From contig VZTJ01004198.1 of assembly GCA_013397795.1 (NCBI GenBank), positions 1,756,568-1,820,567 of the forward strand: a stretch of 64,000 nt of DNA, read 5' to 3'. Shown one piece after another: positions 54,704-64,000 of this stretch. This DNA is from Orthonyx spaldingii. Lineage: Eukaryota > Chordata > Aves > Passeriformes > Orthonychidae. The notes under the pieces were generated by a model that saw only the letters and a program-made list of their open reading frames with translations, was not told the origin of the DNA and did not search any database. The first letter of the stretch is position 1. Each line of letters begins with the position of its first letter. A program made the translations under genes and the position numbers.

Positions 54704-57700
54704 CTACAGTTTGTACAACAGTCACTTCTGTGGTCCCCAGTTGCAGACTTCAGGCCATGCAGGGTAACGGTGACTGCAGAAAGGCTTCCTCTCTGTTCAG
54801 CAAATCTCTCAAGGACACCAGACTTGCATCTAGGAATTACTTGCTCTGGATAAGCTGTGCAAGAGCAAGCAGCAACAGCAATCCTTCTGTACAGTAAGCT
54901 GTGCAGGATGATGACGTGCTCAGTGGCCAAGGAAGTAGGAAAGGGAGGTGCAGCTCTTTTGCCATCACAGATCTCACACAGGCGTGGTTCTGGGAGTGGT
55001 GACAGCAGCAGACAGCCTTGAGGGGCTGAGCAGATACCAAGTGGCCAAAGGGATTGTCCCATGTGCAGGAGAATCAGGAGAGACTCTGATCACTGCTCCC
55101 CAGGCACTGTGAAGGCTCCTGGGGCATATTTTCATTGCTCCCTGAGGAGTTAGGTCTAACCTAGACACATGTCCTGAATTGCCTGTCAAAGAAGTTCCAC
55201 CTCTTTTATTCCTCTCTCTCTTTCCATTACTTGCACAGTGTTTGCATGGAAATATGCCTGCCAGCTCAGGTAGCATGAAAACTTCCTTTCTCACAGCCTC
55301 TCTCCTTCACTATTCTCTGCAGATGCCTCAGTTGCAAGCAATATAGAAGCACCATGTATAGCAGTAACTACTCTTTTTCCTGGCACAGAGAAATTTACTG
55401 CTTGGGACTGTTTCTAGTCCAGAGATAGAAAGAAGTATGGTTAAGGTAAAGCTTTGGAAGGACTGGACACAGCCTTCTGCTGGTGGCAATGTGTGCTGCT
55501 CCCTTATTGCACTACAGCATTTGTAACTACCCTGCCATATTTTCTACTCTTGAGCCTCCAGCTGAAGGCCAACTCAGGATCAGAGAGCCAGTCCACAGGG
55601 CCCACCTGGAGGCACCAGGAGGATTGTTCAGTCCACTGCACATTTTAACAGGCAGGCAACCAGACCAGAGTATCCTCATCAATAGGACTGGTCCTCATGG
55701 GTGATGCTGTTGGTGATCCCAACCTAAAGGACAGGGATTAAGCCTGACCTAAAGGACAGGGGTTAAGCTGCAGAGAGCACATGGGCGTAATAAATGTGCT
55801 TTGATTCGCTCTGTTCAGCTGGAACTTTGGTTTCCAGAGTTGTCAATTCTGGAAACTTTCCTGAGCATTACATTCACTTCTAATGAAGGCAAAGCAGGGA
55901 GTACAACAAATAAGCTCAAATGTGGGAGCAGAACTGATCAATTAAGCCTGGTATATCCCACATGCTATCAAAATCAATGTACATCATGGCTGAAAAGTAC
56001 TATCTGCAAAACAAAGCTCAAGTTGTACCCAAAATGCAGATCCTTGAGTTCATCTGCTCTGGAAATGAAGAGACTAAAAATAAGATTATAAATATGGGGA
56101 TCTTTGCTGCTCTGGCTGCTCGGCGCTGGAATGGTTCCTGTGTCTGACAGATTATCTCCGCGCCACTAAAAATGATCAGAGCCCTAAGGCAATTAATTCC
56201 TCACTTTCAGAGTTTTACCTCTGCGGCAACAACGATTGCCACGGACAATAACGTGGGCCGCCGAGAGGGGCGGGTTTGGAGCGGAGGTAAACAACCGCCG
56301 GCAGATAATGAGCGGTGAATACAAAGGCACGGCAACCTGCCTGCTGGAGGGAAAAGCCCAAGCCAGACCAGCGTTGCTGTGCCCCGCTGAGCCGTGGGAA
56401 AGGCTTCATCACGCTGGTGATGGAGTGCAGGAAATATCATAACAGCCAGTGCCATGCTGGGAAAGGTGCATCACCTCACCTTGGCAATCTGATCACCCCA
56501 CCCCACCTGAACCTCCCCTGGGCTCCCGTGGGTGGAGAGTGGTGTCCTGCCTGCTCCTTATGTTCACATGGTATCCCTGCTGGTAATGGTGACCCTGACT
56601 GGCAGTGGCGGCAGATGTGGGCAGAATGCAGAGAGGCAATAGAGTTTATGGCCGTTTAGGACCTGCTGTGGTCACCCAGGCCAGGAAGGGGATTTCAGCC
56701 ATGCCAAGAGGTGTGTTGACTGAGATCACCTGTTAGGCGGTCTAAAATGACACCACCTTCCTGCTTGGTTCATGTTTGCAGAGCACATAATGCAGTGCCC
56801 AGCCCCACAGCACGGAGCTGGCAAGGTGTCAGTGTTCTCAAGGCATCCCCTGCCCAGCACTGAGCCTGAAATATCAGACCCGGCAAGGGTCACCAGTCCA
56901 AACTAAGGGCTTGGGAAAATAGAGTAGAAAACAGATCTGCAAACTCCAGAGGATTTTTTACTTTCTCACATGCAAGAAGAGACAAGGTGGAAGTGCTACT
57001 TTTATATCAGAAGTGAGATTTCCTGGAGGGCTTTCCCTCACTCAGTTCAGAGTGATGGTAAGGGTCCTTTGGAAAAACATGAGTTTGGCTTTAATCTAAA
57101 ACATCCTCTGAATTCCCAGATTCCTGATGAACCAGCAGAATAAACACCTAATCTCCAGCCTTTGCTTTGGACTTAATTGTTTTAAAAGGCAGTTGCTATC
57201 AGGAACAGAAAGTGATCCGTAGCCTGGAGACTTGTGACAGTAACCTGAGGTCTACAACATCTCTGCACTAGAATGAGCCCAAGGGGAAGGGCACTTTTTG
57301 TTGTCCCTTTTTCCAATCTGGGCCAAATTTAATTTCATTCCCTTTCAAATACCACACAAGGTAAAGGTAACAGGTTACGTGTCCGATCACGAGGAAATCT
57401 CTGTGTTTTGTGTATCACCCCACTTCTTGTAACACTGTTGGAATTCTTCCTCAGAAAGACTGCTGATGGATTTTGAAGGAAAAAAAATTGTGGAGTATTA
57501 GTTTTTGTGCAGAATGTACTAAAACTGGATGTTGTCACTTAAGCCACTGTTCCTTTAAGTTGTGCTGCTTGACACTATGAATTATTCAGATACCTCTATG
57601 ATATATAGAAGTGGTGTCAGCATTTTAGGGCATGACTCTCCTCTCTTATCTACTACAAAATCCCAGTGGCTTCACTGAGCTATAAAAGGCAAAATTAGGT

Positions 57701-60700
57701 CCTCAGCAGCATTGTTGTCTTGCAAGCAGAAAATACTCTTTACCATTGAGTGAAGGGTACCAACAGGCCTTTCTTATAGTATAAAACCAGATATTTGTAA
57801 GTCCCTGGTGCATCAATACATCTAAAAGGTCATTTATGCATTTGGGAATGAGAAATCAGAGTGTAATGAAGATGGGGGATAGTGTAACCTTGCCTATTTT
57901 CTGTATTGCAGAATTGCTCAGGTTGCATCGACCTCATGCTGCTAATACCAATGGGCTCATCTGCTCAAATAGCGAGGTGTCTGTGCTGCAGCCAGCAGTG
58001 CTGAGCCTGAGCACAGAGCTGTGCCAGGGGAAACGAGGGTGTCTGTGGAGTGGAGAGCCCAGAACAGCCCTGGGGCTGCTGCATTCCCCAGGACACAGAT
58101 TGTTCAGGGGCAACCTGTCAAGCTCAGAGGCTGATTGGGCTACAACCACTTGCCATGAAACTGAACAGACCCTGGGAACAGTGCTGATAATTTTTCTATC
58201 CTTGTGTTGATTTTTTTTCTCATGTTTTTAAACCAATAATGTCAAAGATAATTCAGTTGAAACTGTTATAAATTCATTGTCAAACATGGAAGAGCACTCA
58301 CTCTGCCTCCCCAAAGCTGAGAGGTTGTTAGAGCTGTAAGAGAAACAAGGATAGAGGTGGCAAGAGAAAAAAAAAATGCATGTGAATATACTCTTGGCAA
58401 AGTCAGGGTTTGACTCACCAGTGGCTTAAATGATAGAGGTCTAAATCCCTGGAGTTTCCTGTGCCTTGTTAGTGGGTGGCTGCTGCACATTCAGGAAAGA
58501 TGCAACTATAAACCAGGGAGTGTTTTTGTCTGGCAAAATAACCTCCTGCCAGTTCCTCAGCCTTCAGGAACCAAGTTCTGCCCCCACATATGCAGAGCCT
58601 CCTCCCACTGTGAGCTCTGTGTGTAACTCAGGGCAGAACTTGTCCTCAGTGATGCACCCTGAAGTCAGGGTAACTGAGGGCTGCAGTTTAGTCATGCCAA
58701 GGCAGATGTAAATTCTTACCTTCCACTTCTCCCATTTGTTGCATCACTTGTGTTTATAAAGGGGTATTTACAAAAGCCAAAGATGTATCAAGCCATCTCT
58801 GGCCTTCTTCCCATGTTAGATAGGATGGTAAATATTTTTGGAAGGGACATAAACCTTAATGCTTCTGGGAAGAAGCCAAGCAGTACCAGATGGCAGAGAG
58901 GGGGAAACTCACCCTATGGGCAGGTTTTTCACAGTATTCTCATAAGCATCTGGTATTTGCCACTGGCAGAGACAATACAGGTGCCAGCACTCTGATCCAG
59001 CCTGCCTGTCTCTCTGTTCCTGCTACTGACTGATTTCTTACCTATTCACAATAAATGTTGTCAAATTTTTTTCTTGACACACACTTGGATCCAAAGTCTC
59101 AGCGTCTCTCCTCTTTGGGTAGATGATGGTGGAGGATGGGACAGCTCCCCAGCACATGGCTTCAGCTCACAGGCACGTGGCGACCCTGATGATTCAAATC
59201 TTTTAAGTGAGGTTCGGAGATTTTTCTTAATATTTAAAAAAAAATGCTCTATATTGTATGTAGCCTTTTGACTGCACAGTGAAGTTGGATCCCCACAACA
59301 CACTAAATCAGCAGTGAAATTTTTGCTCTAGTTATTATGTATGGGTTTGGGACATGTCAATCACCTGCAGCTCCCAGGTAGGAGCAGCATTGCCTACTCC
59401 TTAGGATTTAGCTTCCAGTCCTTTACCAACATACAGATTAGGAATGAGGGGAAAAAACCTCCATATTTGGAGTTGCACCAAATGATTATAAACTTCCATG
59501 AAAATGAAGTGGTAGCGAACACTGTGGGTGAGGGGATTTTTATGGGCTTCTTCTTTTAGGCTCAAACATACTGTGTATGCCTTCTCTGTAGTTGCCACTA
59601 TGACAAGAGATCTGACTTGCTATTGCTCCATCAGCCCTCTAAGGGTGCCTGCACAGAGCAGACCTGGACCCAACACATGAATGTGCACCTCTTGGGTGAA
59701 TGCAGGACACTTTGAAACGGGACTGGAAAACAGCATTAAAGGCATGTCTTGAGAACAGACACCTCCCATGTCTTCCTTCAAGGAACAGCTCTTCATCTCT
59801 GCTGGTCTCCAGTTTGGATGCTGCTCTTTGTAGCAATGTTTGGAAGCTTGTGCCTTTTGGAGGACCTGTTTTCCTGGCAAGGCAAAGAGTTTGCTGGTCA
59901 CAACCATAATCCTTCTCTGAATATCCTGACGTCCTTTAAACAAGTTGGTGCATTGTAGAATTTTACTAACAGTTTCAGGGCACTAAACAAAAAAGCTTCG
60001 TGGACACAAGATGATATCCTCCACTAAAACATACCATTTTCATAAGCAGAGAGAATGAACTGGATGGCCCAGTTATATTGCCAGAAGCCAGCATTAAGGA
60101 GGGCTGCATAATCTTCCATGAGACTGAGTTTTCCTCATTGCTCAGCCAGATGGGCAAATGGAGGCATGAAGGCTTTTCACAGGATGGTTCAGTTGATCTG
60201 GGAACAGAAGGAAGAATGACATAAGACAGTTCTTCAAGTCGTTGCTACCTGGAAAAGTGTTCTGGCTGAAAATACTGCTTAATCAGGCTGGGAGTGAGGT
60301 GCCTATCTTGATAGCAGAGTTTGGAGCATTGCACATTTTTTATTATCACACAGCTTTGTCTCACAAAAGAGAACTCCCATTGTTGCAATCTGGATGCTGT
60401 ATTTCAAAACATTAATCAAGGGTTAGGCCTTGGTGCTGATTTATGGGAAAACACCAGTACCACAGAGGATTTATATGCCACGTAAATGGATATAAACACA
60501 TGGAGTATGTGTTCTACAAGATGGGTCCCCAGTGCGTATAAACTGGATCACAAACTCGATGCACAGGCAGCGGTGTGTATTTCTTAGGCTGCCTCAGAAA
60601 ACCAGGAGAGTCTCACTGGGATTAACCCTGCCTCTCTGCCCACTCCCACACCTATGAGTGGGCTTTGGAAGAGCCACCCCTCTCCGGGGAAGCGAGGGAA

Positions 60701-63639
60701 GCGGCAGCACAGCTCTGAGCTGTGGTGGTGCCTTCTGTAATACTGACGTATCCCTGTAGAGGGAATGCTTTGGTAAGACTTCAATGAGGCTGTGTATCGC
60801 TGTGTTCTATCAGGGACCAAATTCAGTTTTGCATCACCTGCTCAGTTTAGGAGTTAACATCAAGAGCATTTTAACCCAGCAGGTTGCTGGTAGTTGTTTT
60901 GTTGGGTTTTTTTTCTAAAATTCTTATTTTGCTACAAGTCGCTTTAAAATTTCATCCGTGACTGAAGAGGGTGGAAGTGCCCATCTGATTCAATGCAAGG
61001 GATAGGCTTTGATGCTGTCTTACACGAGCATCAAAAGCTTAAGATAACATGCATATTAAAAGTGTTTTTCACTGGCAGCTTGCAGAAGGCCCCATGGCCA
61101 GATGCAACAAGAGGGAATCCGTAGCATGTTGTTTACCACCTGCTCCTACACTTGATCTAAGTTGGCAGGAGGAAATCAAAATGCCTTCTGAACAACACCG
61201 GGAAACAGGGTTTTTTCACTAAAACTACGAACCCACCAAAAATACCCCAACATTATGTATTATTTGTGTTGATTAAAAATATACTTTGCAACACTGGGTT
61301 TGTTACAGACCATAAACCTGTGCACTGACCTAGTCCTTTTCCTCCAAGCCATCAAAGCATTTGAAAAGCTATCTCAACCCAGCCCTTGGTTCCACTGTGC
61401 CCATAGATCACGTAGGCCACAGACACTTTTTGATACCTCTGCTCTAGCACTGCTGCCTTGCCTTTCCAAAATGAAGGGGTTTTCCTCTACCGCACTGCAA
61501 GGCGCACCTTGAAGTGAAGATGAGGGAACAGTGCAGGGGATGATGCACAGAGTCCACTTGATTCAGGTCACGCTCACTCAGACCAGTTGCCATCTGGACA
61601 TCTGGCAGCTTCAATGCCACCTCCTGAGCACACAGGCCTCTGGATGCCCAGGCACAGCAGGTCACCATGCCTCAGCAGCCACCTGGGCACCTGAATGGCA
61701 GCACTGACAGCAAACCCCTTTGTGGATGGCATCAGGGTGGATCTGTGGTGTCAACATTTCCAAAAGCACAGACATACCCACCGAGTACTGAAAGCAAGTC
61801 TTAATCATCACAGGGACTTCCTCTGTGGATATTAGTAATCTCCTCACTTCCTCTGAGGAGGCCCCCCTGTCTGCTTAGCTCAGTTTCCGCAGAAGCATCA
61901 ATAACACTCAAACTTTGACAGGTTTCACCTAGGAAAGAGAGCTTTTCTTGGGAAAGTGATGAAGCAAACATCAGGCAAGCCCAGCAATAAACTGCCCAGG
62001 CCAGGTACTGCCACAGTGTACCTTATCCTGTGTCTGTGACACAGCTGCCAAAGGTTTCTCTCTCTTTTTGACTTTGGTCAATGATGAACAATTGCTCTGC
62101 AGCATCCCACTGCTCTGCTCCTCCTTCCCCCGGCCACTGGCCAGGGACCTGCTAGTCAGATCAGAGCTTGGGAGGGTCTGGGTGAAGCAGTTTCCGCTTC
62201 CTGTGGGGAAGGATATGATTAAAACCTTGTAAATAAAAGGCTTGGCTCAAAAAATGCCTGGGTGCCTTCTAGACACAATGCAGCCATGAGCTGTGGCTCA
62301 GGGTGGTGAGAAGCAGGAGATGGGACACAGCCTGATGCCAGACCATGATGGCCATGGCCTGTCCCTCCCAGAGCCCAGGAGCAGTGACCTCTTGGCATGG
62401 ACACCTGCTGGTTTCCATGTCCTAAGGGCTGACTCTGTTGCTGAGGTGGCAACCTCAGGAAAGCCTGAGCAGCCATAGACAGGACTGCACCTTCTTGAGA
62501 ACTGTTACCAAGGTGGAATCCAGGCTAGAGCACAGCTCTGATCCTGGGTGATTCCTGTTTTACCTGCTCAGAGCCATGCCCCCTGAAAGGAGCAAACAGG
62601 CCTCACCAGCGACTGTACAACAAGATTCCGTCCTCTTCAGGGAACTACCCCGGTGTGGGTTTGTGCTAGGGGAGAGTCCTGTTCACATCTTCCTGTCTGT
62701 GCTGTGTGCTGCTGAGGACCCACCTGCAAATCCTACACGCAGTGAACCAGCGTCCGTGCTCTGTCCTAAGCTCCTCTTACCTTTTCGATAATAATGGGAT
62801 AAAAAGCTTCCTCAGGAGAAAAGGGACAGCAGCGCTCACGAAGGGGGTGAACTCCTCCAGGAGCAGGGGGGGTCTGCTGTTTTCCTTCTACAGAGCAGGC
62901 AGTTGTCTAGTTTGCCAAGGGTATATCTGGGCTTGGAAACCCAGGAGCATAGACTTGTGCAGAAAAACATGAAGAAACTGCAGCTTTACCAACAGAGACT
63001 CAGAAAGATAATATCAAAAAGCAGAAGTTGCAGCTCTCCATCCCTCTCTGTTCCGATGCTCCCTCCATGCGCAGGCCATATGCTCTGCATCCCACGCTCT
63101 GGCATCGGATTTGATGTCTCTTTATAGCTACAGGATGTCTTGACCAGCTTTCCAGTGTGGTCAGAAATCTGATGTTGCACTGGATTAACCCTGGAGTCAA
63201 ACCATTTACTCAGGTTCCTAAGGAACGAAAAGCTGGCAATTCCCTGGGGCTTTTTAAGGATACTCATGCTGTGTCCTGGTGCACCTTTCATTTTTACAAT
63301 GTGATACTGGCCAAAAAGCAGCCCACAGAGAGATATCATAACCCAAGGAAAAGTGCATTAGTCTGAAACTCAGGGGATGTGATGCAAAGATACAGGAAAT
63401 CTGCCCACATGTTGCCTAGGAAATTCACTTTATGAACTTTCCTTACCCTTTACTAGGTTCTGTCCGATGTATGCATCTGTTGAGGCTGGCACGCCAGCCT
63501 CCAGGCAGTAAGGGCGACCAGAACCTGGGAATATTTTACCAAGGAATAAGGGTTATCTGCGATTTCAGGGCCGTTTCCTCCCGCACCACTGAGGTCTAAA
63601 GGAATATGCCGTTCCCAGGAGCAGAGAGGTGGCAGGGAT
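54703..63639. other. Intergenic region, last part
   Basis: No gene supported. Noted: a 22-base tandem duplication (55722-55743 and 55747-55768) and a compact CpG-containing block (about 56080-56450). A reading frame of 124 codons at 57836-58210 has no recognisable domain. Confidence 0.55.
56080..56450. promoter_or_regulatory. Candidate conserved noncoding element / enhancer
   Basis: A short block with raised CpG (GGGCCGCCGAGAGGGGCGGG, CAACCGCCGGC) in otherwise CpG-poor intergenic DNA. It packs motif-like words: AATTAATT (56191-56198), GTAAACA (forkhead-like, 56287-56293), AGATAA (GATA-like, 56303-56308) and ACAAAGG (SOX/TCF-like, 56321-56327). No exon or repeat explains it. Regulatory function is inference only. 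Confidence 0.35.
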
Positions 63640-63930
63640 GCCGGAGCCAGCTCTTTCAACCTGCCGAGGCAGGAGGGACCTGGGGACAAAGGCGGCCACC
63701 CCAGGTGGAGGACGGGCAGCGGGGCAGGGAGGCGCGGGGCCGGGGCTCTGTGACAAAGCCCCCGGCAACAACGGAGATGCTCCGGGAGATCCCGCTCCGC
63801 TGCCGGCCCAAGGCGGCCGACCGTGGCTCCGGGTCCCTCCCCGCGCCTGGACAGAGCGGGACCGGGGCCGTTTCGGCGCCGCTTTCCCGGGCCGCCCGGC
63901 AGGCGCGCTTTCCTGCCTGTCCAACCCCAC
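63640..63930. promoter_or_regulatory. CpG island at the right edge
   Basis: CpG-dense sequence (GGAGGCGCGGGGCCGGGGCT, TTTCGGCGCCGCTTTCCCGG) typical of a vertebrate promoter. No coding exon is recognised. In human the gene next to HHIPL1 on this side is CCDC85C, transcribed away from HHIPL1, so this island could be its promoter or upstream region. That link is inference. Confidence 0.5.
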
Positions 63931-64000
63931 CCTTTCCCGGGATGGTGCTCTCTCCGGTAGCTTTTCTTTGGAAAGAAACCGGGAAAACCCATTAAAAAAA

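Noticed and set aside
57836..58210. Plus-strand frame of 124 codons in intergenic DNA
   Set aside because: No recognisable motif and ordinary composition; an acceptor-like TTGCAG inside is not enough to call an exon.
63453..63995. Frames of 121-179 codons on both strands at the right CpG island
   Set aside because: GC-rich composition and no match to the remembered CCDC85C start or another known N-terminus.

Overview
The window looks like avian nuclear DNA. Genes are split into short exons with GT/AG borders, CR1 LINE fragments are the main recognisable repeats, CpG-dense promoter islands sit in AT-rich DNA, and two neighbouring genes keep an order known from other vertebrates. No bacterial, phage, CRISPR or rRNA features were seen. 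The species cannot be named from the sequence.

Layout. Both genes are on the minus strand, so they read from high to low coordinates. At 100-11943 lie twelve exons of a CYP46A-type cytochrome P450 (cholesterol 24-hydroxylase family). They encode codons 1-396. The last exons, with the heme-cysteine loop, fall before base 1. Exon phases join without a shift through all 12 exons, but exon 3 carries an in-frame TGA at 7994-7996 where the human protein has arginine. A CpG island covers exon 1, and a CR1 copy (12101-12461) starts roughly 90 bp upstream of the likely core promoter.

At 12462-19470 there is intergenic DNA with an old CR1-like LINE, a 20-T tract and a small GC-rich patch. At 19841-39062 lies HHIPL1 (hedgehog-interacting-protein-like 1), nine exons in one continuous frame: folate-receptor-like cysteine module, glucose/sorbosone-dehydrogenase-like propeller, basic Pro/Thr/Arg linker, and a six-cysteine SRCR domain. 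Its start codon is hidden by or beside a 30-N assembly gap (39063-39092).

From about 39.3 kb to 63.6 kb no gene could be supported. This stretch holds old SINE/CR1 remnants, an (AATAG)n array, an (ATT)n microsatellite, several perfect inverted repeats and one compact CpG-containing block (about 56080-56450) that looks like a candidate enhancer. The right edge (about 63640-63930) is a third CpG island, perhaps the promoter of the next gene; in human the neighbour on this side of HHIPL1 is CCDC85C.

The two genes are not an operon or pathway unit. HHIPL1 is a secreted extracellular protein, while CYP46A enzymes act in the ER membrane on cholesterol. Their tandem order and shared orientation match human 14q32 (HHIPL1 then CYP46A1). 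I found no clearly new biological system. The most informative oddity is the premature stop in an otherwise well-preserved P450.
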